Origin: Thermogutta sp039793925
GTDB taxonomy: Bacteria; Planctomycetota; Planctomycetia; Pirellulales; Thermoguttaceae
Direction: 5' to 3'
Length of the DNA stretch: 64,000 bases
Assembly: GCF_039793925.1 (NCBI RefSeq)
Contig: NZ_JBAMME010000316.1
Coordinates: 1-64,000 of the forward strand
The notes below the pieces were generated by a model. It searched no databases. It was not told the DNA's origin and saw nothing but the letters and a program-made list of their open reading frames with translations. The first letter of the stretch is position 1, and every line of letters starts with the position of its first letter. The position numbers were made by a program, and so were the translations under genes. This document shows, piece after piece, positions 44,503-52,430 of this stretch.

Positions 44503-44877
44503 TCACCACAAGGGCGAGCCAGCCGCCTGGAGTGCAGCCTTGGCCTGCTCGACGACCCGGTCGAACCCTTCGGGATCGTTGACCGCCATTTCGGCAAGAC
44601 TCTTGCGATCCAGTTCGATGCCCGCTTTTTTCAGTCCATCTATAAATCGGCTGTACAACATGCCACGCTGGCGGACCGCGGCACTGATGCGGGTGATCCA
44701 CAAGCGGCGAAATTCGCGCTTGCGAACCCGGCGATCACGATAGGCATAAACACCCGCTCGAATCAGGGTCTCCTTGACCGTCCGCAGAAGTCGGCGGCGT
44801 CCGCCGACGAAACCTTTCGCTCGGCGAAACAGCTTCTTGACACGCCGTCTGCGCGTTGCACTTGTTTTGGTTCGCAT
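44503..44877 (-). CDS. rplT: 50S ribosomal protein L20
   Basis: A 124-residue basic protein with the L20 signature: RRVKKLFRRAKGFVGGRR, YAYRDRRVRKREFRRLWITRI, RQRGMLYSRFIDGLKKAGIELDRK. It binds 23S rRNA early in assembly and in many bacteria represses its own operon. The last 30 residues match the normal C-terminus, although ...AAGSPLW is slightly longer than usual. GAGGGAG is seven bases before ATG 44877. It follows rpmI by about 160 bases and is followed by a strong terminator. Confidence 0.96.
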   Translation of the reverse strand: MRTKTSATRRRRVKKLFRRAKGFVGGRRRLLRTVKETLIRAGVYAYRDRRVRKREFRRLWITRISAAVRQRGMLYSRFIDGLKKAGIELDRKSLAEMAVNDPEGFDRVVEQAKAALQAAGSPLW

Positions 44878-45034
44878 AGTACGACTCCCTCGGCAAGCGG
44901 GGACAAGGCCCCTTCAGTGCCCTGAAGGCGTTTGACCCTGCCCGCCCCGCGATGTTACCATCAAAAGCTTGCGGATCCCACTTTTTCGATTGCGCTGGAT
45001 GGCCCTGATAACGCTTAGCAGAAGAAAGGGCCCT

Positions 45035-45229
45035 TCACGTGCCAATCAAGGGGATAATCCGCTTGGCCTCAACCTTGGAAAGAACATCCGTACCCCGAAG
45101 CTGTCGGCGCCGCTTTTTTGACTTCCGCGTCGCCAGGTGGCTCGTCCCGGCACTTCGGTGTTTCACCTTTCCCGTGGCCGTGATCTTAAACCGTTTTGCC
45201 GCAGCCTTTTTCGTTTTTTGCTTGGGCAT
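45035..45229 (-). CDS. rpmI: 50S ribosomal protein L35
   Basis: A 64-residue protein with the L35 pattern MPKQKTKKAAAKRFKITATG, HRSAGTSHLATRKSKKRRRQ and a C-terminal RIIPLIGT. It is normally encoded infC-rpmI-rplT; here rplT follows but no infC lies upstream in the window. There is little Shine-Dalgarno sequence before ATG 45229. Expression is probably driven from the region 45230-46089. Confidence 0.95.
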   Translation of the reverse strand: MPKQKTKKAAAKRFKITATGKVKHRSAGTSHLATRKSKKRRRQLRGTDVLSKVEAKRIIPLIGT

Positions 45230-46089
45230 GGAATGAGAAAAACCTTCCTTCCAGACATCAAACCAAATCGTACCCCGCCGCGATGTCGCCGGTCCAAGCC
45301 GGTTGGGCGCCTAGCAGAGAGCCGGCAATCGTCATCGCGAAAATACCTATTCTACCCGGGGCTGAATTGCGCGTGAAGCGGGCATGACGGACAAAACAAA
45401 TCAGTTCAGGAATTGGGAAGCCACGGGTGGTTCCGGTCTGGCGTGAGGGAAAGCCGGGCGCAATCGTTGTCAATGACCGGCGGGGCCCGCTTCTCGGGCC
45501 CCTTGGGGGCGAGATTGAACCCTTTCTGCACAAATGGGGGATTTTGGGACAAAAACAGGCCCAGTGGGTCTGGCAAACGCTCGGCCGCGGGGAGGCGGAC
45601 GGTCGAGATTTGATCCAGACCATGGGCCTCGATTCAGTATATCTGTTGCTGAAAGAAAAATCTAGTTCAGTATTTCCTCGAATGGACATTGCTACATGCA
45701 ACAGACCAATCGAACGTCGAAAAGCAAACTCAATCGGCGACAGAAGATAAAATTACTATGTCGCTAAACATACTGGTGTTTTGCTTTCCCAGTGATGCTC
45801 GATGTGCCGCTAGCGCCAAATGGTTGGGTGCGTCCGGGTTCGCCTCGGAGGCAAAATACGGGCAGACCCCACTCAAGAATGGCACCGGGGCGCAATGGCC
45901 CGTCGCCCCAGTCACCAAAACTGGCCTACATTTCAATATCGCAGAACGCAGCGGAGCGCCGTGCGGTTTAGGCACAATCACGAGCCAAGCCAAAGCTTGC
46001 GGTCGGGCGATTCGCGCTGACCAGTTTTGGCGGCTTGCCTGCGGTCAGCAGGCAAGTATGACGGTCGGTGAGATGCGAAAGGTGAATCA
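45230..46089. other. Long intergenic region between rpmI and the CheX-like gene
   Basis: This 860-base divergent region carries a perfect 8-bp hairpin GGGGCCCG-CTTCT-CGGGCCCC (45482-45502) and a possible small frame (45427-45750, described separately). It should hold the rpmI-rplT promoter and leader. From about 45690 to 46080 I see nothing recognisable. Confidence 0.5.
45427..45750 (+). CDS. Possible hypothetical protein
   Basis: A plus-strand frame of 107 residues from GTG 45427. The stretch from EGKPGAIVVNDRRGP to MGLDSVYLLLKEK looks protein-like and has plausible codon use, whereas the last 30 residues do not. The hairpin at 45482-45502 lies within it and encodes a GPLLGPL repeat. There is no clear ribosome binding site. 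It may be a remnant or a chance frame. Confidence 0.25.
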   Translation: MVPVWREGKPGAIVVNDRRGPLLGPLGGEIEPFLHKWGILGQKQAQWVWQTLGRGEADGRDLIQTMGLDSVYLLLKEKSSSVFPRMDIATCNRPIERRKANSIGDRR

Positions 46090-46602
46090 ATGCGGGCCGA
46101 ATTGATCAATCCGTTCATGCGGTCACTTCAGAAGACGTTCACCACGATGCTCAACTGCCCTGTTCGGCGGACGAGTTTGATGGTCAAGGAGGACTGTCGG
46201 GCGTGCCACGAGGTGAGCGGCGTCATCGGACTGACAGGCAAGGCTGTCGGGGCTGTCGTTCTCAGTCTGTCCCGGGAAGTGGCCCTCAAAGCCGCGTCGA
46301 CTCTCTTGTGCACGGAGATGTCCGACGTTAACGAAGATGTCCTGGACGCCGTGGGAGAACTCACCAACATGGTTGCGGGGGGCGCCAAAGCCGAGCTGGA
46401 AGAGTTTCAACTGGCGGTCAGTCTGCCCAACGTGATCACGGGAAAACAACACGAAGTCCACTTCCCCTCCAACGTCGTGCCCATCTCTATTCAATTCACA
46501 TGCGATTGGGGCGATCTGTCGCTTGAAGTCGGGTTGGCGCTACTCCCCGATGCTGAGCGGACTTCCGCTTCGACAAAACAACTGGTGGAGCAATCCACCT
46601 GA
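46090..46602 (+). CDS. CheX-like chemotaxis phosphatase-family protein
   Basis: The 170-residue product has the CheX/CheC-like fold pattern: NPFMRSLQKTFTTMLNC, SGVIGLTGKAVGAVVLSLSREVALKAAS and the helix DAVGELTNMVAGGAKAEL, which contains the E-x-x-N dephosphorylation motif. CheX proteins remove phosphate from CheY-type regulators. With no chemotaxis genes nearby, it may act on a stand-alone receiver such as the one at 20397-20855 (speculation). AAAGGTGA precedes ATG 46090 by four bases. Confidence 0.82.
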   Translation: MRAELINPFMRSLQKTFTTMLNCPVRRTSLMVKEDCRACHEVSGVIGLTGKAVGAVVLSLSREVALKAASTLLCTEMSDVNEDVLDAVGELTNMVAGGAKAELEEFQLAVSLPNVITGKQHEVHFPSNVVPISIQFTCDWGDLSLEVGLALLPDAERTSASTKQLVEQST

Positions 46603-46720
46603 GAGTCCGAAACTCATTCCAGGCATCGTCAGTGCAAGTCGTTAAGCTGGAAGATATCCGTCTTCGCTCCGTGACCCGTGAGTCCACCCGCTGCCAACCT
46701 CCCAGACGGTAAGGGCCCTA

Positions 46721-48091
46721 TCACAACCACGCAAGCGGCTCAAACCCCAGGCCTCTCCCGTTCAAAACTCCTGTTCCCACGGTTCCGTCGGTGATTCGGA
46801 ACATGGAAGGATAGCGGTCTTCCCAGCCGCGATTGGCTACCGGACAGTACTGGCGGGCATTGCCTTCGATGGCAGCCACGCCGGGAATGCGAGCGGCCAG
46901 TGAGGCCGAGTGGAGGAAAGAATAGCCGGGGCAGGTGAGGTCCTGCACGCACAGGAAAAGCTTGTATTTTTGCGCGGCTGCCGCCATGAGGAGCGCTTCT
47001 GAGTGACCCTTGCATGTCTTCAGAGCGACTCCCGAGTAGCCCATCTCACGACTCAGAAGCAGACTTTGAAAATCCACGAGAGACTCATCGATCACGACGG
47101 GCTTGATCTCGGCGGCACGGTGCATCCGGTTTTCGGGGTGGGCGCGCAGATCGCGATGGGTGGGTTGCTCGATGTACTGGAGACGATCGAACGCCTCGGG
47201 CGCGCGCTCTTTAATTCGCAACATAAATTCCAGCACATACTCAACGTTCTGGCACCGTACATTGAAGTCGGCCGAATAAAACCATCTCTCGCACGCCCGC
47301 TTGCGCTGCGTTTCGGCCGTCACAGCATGAATGGCCAGCACCCGTTCTACATCCCAGCGGAGATCATCTCCATTGAGCTTGATTTTGAGGTGCGTGAGAC
47401 CGTTGAACATGATCCACTCAGGAAGCGTTTCCGGCAGTCCGTCGTTGAGCCGTTCCTTGAGATCCGCATCCGTGAGAGGATCCAGGGCGCCCACCAGGTG
47501 GTAGAGCGGCATCCGCGGTGTCGGTTCACGATGGGTGTATTGATCGAGGTACTCACCGCGAAATTCTGCAGAAAGGTAATGTGACAGATCTGCGTTGGCA
47601 AATTCTTTTCCCAGCACATTGTAAGAGTTCTGCTCCAGCACTCGGCCGTAGGCATCGTGGAGCGCGGCTTCAAACGGGCTGGCTGCGACGAGCTGGGCCA
47701 GTCGCGGCATCCGTTCGGAGAGGTGCAGGTGTTCCTCGACGGAGCGCGCGACGTAGTCGTAAGCAGATGACCATTCCTCCGTGATTTCGAGAGGATGGCC
47801 GATGCCCTTGTATTCGCCCAGCCAGGCCTGGAAATGGCTCCCGAAGAGAACCATCGCCTGGAGGGTTTTATCGGGAGGGAGCGTCTGACTTGGCCAGGCC
47901 CAGACATTGCCCACGGGCATGGAACCAAACCCTTGAGCCCGCCGTCCGCCACGGGTTTCCACCTCGATGACCACATTCCGCAGGGTCACGTCGGTCACCA
48001 CCCGGCCACCGAATTTCATCGGGGTTCGGTAGGCGTATTCTTCGGTATTTGTATCCACGCGCACAATGCGGATGTCTGTGGTCTTGCTCAT
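46721..48091 (-). CDS. Enolase-superfamily (mandelate racemase/muconate lactonizing-like) enzyme
   Basis: The product is 456 residues. The N-terminal capping region (IRIVRVDTNTEEYAYRTPMKFGG) precedes a barrel with THLKIKLNG (Lys position), WFYSADFNVRC, QYIEQPTHRDL, KPVVIDESLVDF and ALKTCKGHSEALL, positions where superfamily members place metal-binding Asp/Glu residues and the catalytic Lys. It would abstract a proton alpha to a carboxylate; the substrate is unknown. GGAG nine bases before ATG 48091 favours this start over a much longer upstream frame with poor composition. Confidence 0.82.
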   Translation of the reverse strand: MSKTTDIRIVRVDTNTEEYAYRTPMKFGGRVVTDVTLRNVVIEVETRGGRRAQGFGSMPVGNVWAWPSQTLPPDKTLQAMVLFGSHFQAWLGEYKGIGHPLEITEEWSSAYDYVARSVEEHLHLSERMPRLAQLVAASPFEAALHDAYGRVLEQNSYNVLGKEFANADLSHYLSAEFRGEYLDQYTHREPTPRMPLYHLVGALDPLTDADLKERLNDGLPETLPEWIMFNGLTHLKIKLNGDDLRWDVERVLAIHAVTAETQRKRACERWFYSADFNVRCQNVEYVLEFMLRIKERAPEAFDRLQYIEQPTHRDLRAHPENRMHRAAEIKPVVIDESLVDFQSLLLSREMGYSGVALKTCKGHSEALLMAAAAQKYKLFLCVQDLTCPGYSFLHSASLAARIPGVAAIEGNARQYCPVANRGWEDRYPSMFRITDGTVGTGVLNGRGLGFEPLAWL

Positions 48092-48521
48092 GGTGGTGAT
48101 CTCCCATACGGCGCGCCGGGCTGGGGATTGGGGCATGTGCGCCACGCTGCCGGACGGCCAGCAGCATCTGATTGTGCCTCTGATTTTCCACGGGAGGAAA
48201 GCCCGCCGCAAGACGCGGTGACACGAGAAAGGGCTTGTGCAGGAACTGAAAAACGCACGGGACAGGCAGGCCCCTCGAGGAACTTGGGAGTCCGATTCGC
48301 CGCGTTTGTTGAAATTCATTCAAACCATGGTCAGGGTTTTGCGTAGATAATGGCGGGTTGGTTAGTCGTGTAAAAGAGAATTAATAGCTGGCCAATTTGA
48401 CAAATAAAAACTGAATTATCGCTCCTAGTCGAAAGTGGCATTGTGATGTAAGTTTTTCAAGATGAGACGCAAGTTATTTCCGGGCAACAGCCGCAGGACT
48501 TAAACACCGGGAGGGATTCGC
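48092..48521. other. Intergenic region upstream of the hydrogenase operon
   Basis: This 430-base region between divergent genes should contain the hydrogenase promoter. A TTGACA occurs at 48397-48402 in an A/T-rich stretch, but no matching -10 stands 16-18 bases downstream. I see no further gene. Confidence 0.45.
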
Positions 48522-49061
48522 GTGGACGATCAGAGAGTTGTAACGCCTGCACCAGGCGCATCCTCAGGGTGTCTTTGTGCGGAAGTCACCGAAGAAGAAA
48601 AGCTTGCCCAGCTTGACGACATCCTCGCACAATACCGGGACGTGCCGGGGGGGCTTATCCCCGTACTGCAGATGGCTCAAGCGATTTTTGGATACCTCCC
48701 CGAACCGGTTCTAAAGCGTATTGCGCGGGCATTCGGCAAGCCCCTCAGCGAGGTAACCGGCGTGGTGACCTTCTATTCGTTTTTTAACACCGTGCCTCGC
48801 GGGCGGCATATGATCCGGGTGTGTTTGGGTACCGCGTGTTACGTTCGGGGAGGCAAGCAGGTGCTTGCAGCATTGCGGGAGGAACTGGGGATCGACGTGG
48901 GGGAAACGACTTCAGACCGGAGTTTCTCCCTGGACGTGGGCCGGTGCTTCGGTGCGTGTGGTCTTGCTCCCGTCATCATGATCGACAACGACGTTCACCA
49001 AAGGGTCAAGGTGTCCCGCCTGGGCGAACTCCTCCGAAAGTATCGCAACGGGGACAAATGA
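48522..49061 (+). CDS. hydC: NuoE-like [2Fe-2S] subunit of a trimeric [FeFe]-hydrogenase (HydC/HndA)
   Basis: The 179-residue subunit has the thioredoxin-like NuoE fold: LIPVLQMAQAIFGYLPEPVL, a helical N-terminal bundle, then VCLGTACYVRGG and RCFGACGLAPV, the C-x4-C plus C-x3-C set that binds one [2Fe-2S] cluster. In trimeric hydrogenases it links the flavin subunit to the rest of the complex. GGGAGG is seven bases before GTG 48522, a clear non-ATG start. It begins the operon; the flavin subunit follows after 186 bases. Confidence 0.92.
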   Translation: MDDQRVVTPAPGASSGCLCAEVTEEEKLAQLDDILAQYRDVPGGLIPVLQMAQAIFGYLPEPVLKRIARAFGKPLSEVTGVVTFYSFFNTVPRGRHMIRVCLGTACYVRGGKQVLAALREELGIDVGETTSDRSFSLDVGRCFGACGLAPVIMIDNDVHQRVKVSRLGELLRKYRNGDK

Positions 49062-49247
49062 TTATTTTCCGCCAACTTGGGAGATTCTGCAGCCTCAAAA
49101 GCCTGCACCGAAGTACAACCATCAAGCAAAAAGCTTCGGCTTTTGGATTCTTCCACAAACAATCCTTCCCGGAAATGTGCCGCATCACGAGGTAGTTTCA
49201 CGACGGTTTTGGAGTCTCGGTTCGGGGAAAAACCACCAACGGGTCAC

Positions 49248-52200
49248 ATGCCTATGAACCGGCCACGGATCACAAGTGTTGAACAGCTCAGCCAGTGGCG
49301 TGATAAGCTTCGGACACAACGGACTTCCTGGCAACAGAACGGTGGCCGGGAAGTCCGCATCTGCACAGGCGCCGGTTGCATCGCCTCGGGATCACTCCGC
49401 ACAAAAGAAGCGCTTGAGCAGAACCTTGTGGAGATGGGGATCCGCGAGCAGTGGCGGATCATCGGGACGGGGTGTATGGGGCCGTGCTTCGGCGGACCCG
49501 TGCTCATGGTCGAGGACATCGTATATGAGCACGTTTGTCCGGAGGACACCGCCCAGCTCGCACGGGAACATTTCCTTCAGGGAAAGATTGTGGAGCGACT
49601 CACGCACCGCCGTCCTGACGGCAGGCACGTGGCGCGGATCGAGGAGATCGATTTCTTCAAACGGCAAGTGAAAATCGTCCTTCGTAACTGCGGGGAGATC
49701 GATCCCACGCGGATCGAAGACTACATTGAGCGGGACGGTTACCAGGCACTGGCGAAAGTGCTCCAGGAGCGCGATCCCGACGGGGTGATCGAGACATTGC
49801 GCCAGTCCGGGCTTCGCGGTCGGGGAGGAGCTGGCTTTCCCACCTGGAGAAAATGGGATGCGGCCAGGCGACAAACAGATCCCATCAAGTTTGTTGTTTG
49901 CAATGCCGACGAGGGCGACCCCGGAGCCTTCATGGACCGCAGCCTTCTAGAAGGTGATCCCCATAGTGTCATCGAGGGAATGGCTATTGCTGCGGCGACG
50001 ATTGGAGCGTCGCGGGGCTTTGTTTACGTGCGGGCGGAATATCCCCTGGCCGTGGAACGCCTCCACATTGCCATTGCTCAGGCCAGAGAAACAGGCCTGC
50101 TCGGAGAGAATATTCTCGGTTTGGGATTTGACTTCGACATTGAAATCCGCATGGGTTCGGGGGCTTTTGTGTGCGGAGAAGAGACCGCTCTTCTAACCTC
50201 AATCGAAGGCAATCGGGGAGAACCGCGTCCGCGACCGCCTTTTCCTGTGGAAAAAGGTCTGTGGGATCATCCCACCGTGCTGAACAACGTCGAAACACTG
50301 GCCAATATCCCGGTCATTGTTCTTCGCGGGGGTGAGTGGTATGCCCAGTGGGGCACGCCCAAAAGCCGCGGCACAAAAGTCTTCGCGCTGGCCGGTGGGA
50401 TCAAGCATGCGGGGCTCGTGGAAGTCCCGATTGGGATGCCCCTCGGGGATTTGATCTACGACATTGGCGGCGGCACGGCCTCCGGCAAACCGTTCAAAGC
50501 AGCACAGATTGGGGGGCCTTCTGGCGGGTGTGTTCCCCGACAGCATCTGAATGTTCCTCTGGACTATGAGTCCCTGGCCGAGCTCGGCGCCATCATGGGG
50601 TCCGGTGGGCTGATCGTCATGGACGACGATAGTTGCATGGTCGATGTCGCCCGATATTTCCTGGAATTTGTTCAGGACGAATCCTGCGGCAAGTGCGTGC
50701 CGTGCCGCGTGGGTACCAAGCGGATGCTGGAGATCATGGAGCGGATCTGCAATGGCCAGGGACAAGAGGAGGATGTGGAACGCCTCATCGAGCTCGGCGA
50801 AATGGTCAAGGAGACCTCGCTATGCGGTTTAGGGCAGACGGCCTCCAACCCGGTCCTATCCACCATTCGCCACTTTGGTGCCGAATATGTTGAGCACATT
50901 CGTGACAAACACTGCCGGGCGGGTGTTTGCTCAGCGATGGTGGCGGCTCCCTGTGAAAGTGCGTGCCCTGCCAATGTGGATATTCCCGGCTTCGTCGCCC
51001 TCGTGGCAGAGCGGCGTTACGCCGAAGCGCTTCGTCTTCACCGCGAACGGAATCCCTTCGCCGCTGTCTGCTCGCGGGTATGTTTCCACACGTGCGAGGA
51101 TAAGTGCCGCCGCGCCACACTGGATGCCCCAGTGCCCATCCGCGCGATCAAACGGTTTATGGTCGATCAGGAGGTGACGCTGCAAGTTCCGGAGATCCGG
51201 GAAAACCCCAAGAATGCCAAGAAAAAAATCGCCATCATCGGAGCGGGACCCGCGGGACTGACCTGCGCGTATTTTCTGGCCCGACTGGGCTACCGTCCGG
51301 AGGTCTTCGAAGCTGAGCAACGGCCAGGAGGTATGCTCGTCCAGGCGATCCCGGCCTATCGGTTGCCCAGGGAGGTGGTCGCCCGAGAGGTCCGCATGAT
51401 CGAGCAGATGGGCGTGGAAATCATAACGGGGATGGCCCTGGGGCGAGATTTCACACTCAGCAGTTTGCACGCCCAGGGCTACGATGCTGTGTTTCTCGGC
51501 GTGGGCGCTCCTCAGGGGGCCAAACTCAATATTCCCGGGGAAAACGCTCAGGGTGTGGAGGACGCGCTCAGTTTCTTGCGGACATACAACATTCGCGGGT
51601 CGGTACCCGTGGGGCGTCGGGTGGTGATCGTGGGTGGAGGCAACTCGGCTATTGATGCGGCGCGCACCGCCGTTCGTTTGGGCGCCGAAAGCGTCGTGGT
51701 CGTTTATCGGCGGAATCGCGAAGCCATGCCGGCCTATGAGGAAGAGATTACGGAGGCCGAGGCCGAAGGCGTCCGCCTTCAGCTTCTCACAGCACCCGTT
51801 GAGGTGCTCACTGAAGGTGGCCGCGTGGTGGGCCTTAAGTGTGTTCCCGTTCAGTTGGGTGAGTTTGACCGCTCCGGACGACGTCGGCCCAAAGAAGCCG
51901 GTGAGGCCTTCTGTATTCCTGCGGATCAGATTCTTGTGGCCGTCGGGCAGACCCTGGACCTGGAAGCCCTCTGCGGTGATGTTGAACTTCGCAGGAACAG
52001 CCGGGGATTTATCGACGTGGACCCGGTCACCGGGCAAACATCGCAGCGGTGGATTTTTGCCGGCGGAGATGCCGTGACGGGACCGGCCTCGGTGGTGGAG
52101 GCAGTGGCCGCCGGAGAACGGGCGGCGGTGGGGATCGACATGTTTCTTACTGGCGAAAACCACGCCTTCTGGCGGGACCCCCATCCCGTGGAAACGTCGT

Positions 52201-52403
52201 TTGACCCTGAGGCTGAGCCAGACCCCACGCCCCGTGAGCCCCTCCGGCTTCTGCCGGTTGAGAGACGTCGCCACAACTTCGACGAAGTGGAACTTCCCTG
52301 GCCGGAACCGGTCGCTATCCGACAGGCGCGACGTTGTCTGCGGTGCGATTATGGCAAGCGCAACTCCCATCAGGTGGTGTTACACCAGTTAGGAGAGATT
52401 TGA
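49248..52403 (+). CDS. hydB: NuoF-like flavin subunit fused to a GltD/NfnL-like NADPH module (HydB-type)
   Basis: A 1051-residue fusion. Residues 30-115 are a [2Fe-2S] thioredoxin-like domain (C39, C44, C76, C80). Residues 130-560 are NuoF: FMN/NADH region GLRGRGGAGFPTW, VVCNADEGDPGAFMDR, and a [4Fe-4S] site in CGKCVPCRVG plus a later Cys. The usual C-terminal two-cluster ferredoxin domain is absent; from about residue 590 it becomes a glutamate-synthase-small-subunit type: CESACPANVDIPGF and CSRVCFHTCEDKC clusters, FAD motif IIGAGPAGL, second nucleotide motif VIVGGGNSAID with VVYRR (NADPH-type), and FAGGDAVTG. It could link NADH, NADPH and H2 chemistry. The start is uncertain; ATG 49254 is also possible. 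Confidence 0.88.
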   Translation: MPMNRPRITSVEQLSQWRDKLRTQRTSWQQNGGREVRICTGAGCIASGSLRTKEALEQNLVEMGIREQWRIIGTGCMGPCFGGPVLMVEDIVYEHVCPEDTAQLAREHFLQGKIVERLTHRRPDGRHVARIEEIDFFKRQVKIVLRNCGEIDPTRIEDYIERDGYQALAKVLQERDPDGVIETLRQSGLRGRGGAGFPTWRKWDAARRQTDPIKFVVCNADEGDPGAFMDRSLLEGDPHSVIEGMAIAAATIGASRGFVYVRAEYPLAVERLHIAIAQARETGLLGENILGLGFDFDIEIRMGSGAFVCGEETALLTSIEGNRGEPRPRPPFPVEKGLWDHPTVLNNVETLANIPVIVLRGGEWYAQWGTPKSRGTKVFALAGGIKHAGLVEVPIGMPLGDLIYDIGGGTASGKPFKAAQIGGPSGGCVPRQHLNVPLDYESLAELGAIMGSGGLIVMDDDSCMVDVARYFLEFVQDESCGKCVPCRVGTKRMLEIMERICNGQGQEEDVERLIELGEMVKETSLCGLGQTASNPVLSTIRHFGAEYVEHIRDKHCRAGVCSAMVAAPCESACPANVDIPGFVALVAERRYAEALRLHRERNPFAAVCSRVCFHTCEDKCRRATLDAPVPIRAIKRFMVDQEVTLQVPEIRENPKNAKKKIAIIGAGPAGLTCAYFLARLGYRPEVFEAEQRPGGMLVQAIPAYRLPREVVAREVRMIEQMGVEIITGMALGRDFTLSSLHAQGYDAVFLGVGAPQGAKLNIPGENAQGVEDALSFLRTYNIRGSVPVGRRVVIVGGGNSAIDAARTAVRLGAESVVVVYRRNREAMPAYEEEITEAEAEGVRLQLLTAPVEVLTEGGRVVGLKCVPVQLGEFDRSGRRRPKEAGEAFCIPADQILVAVGQTLDLEALCGDVELRRNSRGFIDVDPVTGQTSQRWIFAGGDAVTGPASVVEAVAAGERAAVGIDMFLTGENHAFWRDPHPVETSFDPEAEPDPTPREPLRLLPVERRRHNFDEVELPWPEPVAIRQARRCLRCDYGKRNSHQVVLHQLGEI

Positions 52404-52430
52404 TTGAAACGTCTTCCGATAGGACAAGCC

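Noticed and set aside
48092..48319. N-terminal extension of the enolase-superfamily protein
   Set aside because: The extra 76 residues are Cys/Arg/Ser-rich and unlike the family; GGAG before ATG 48091 marks the true start.
48397..48402. TTGACA as promoter of the hydrogenase operon
   Set aside because: No -10 box stands at 16-18 bases; alone it is not adequate evidence.
50931..52370. 479-codon minus-strand open frame antisense to the NuoF-GltD fusion
   Set aside because: The plus strand encodes clear cofactor motifs over the whole stretch; the antisense frame has none.
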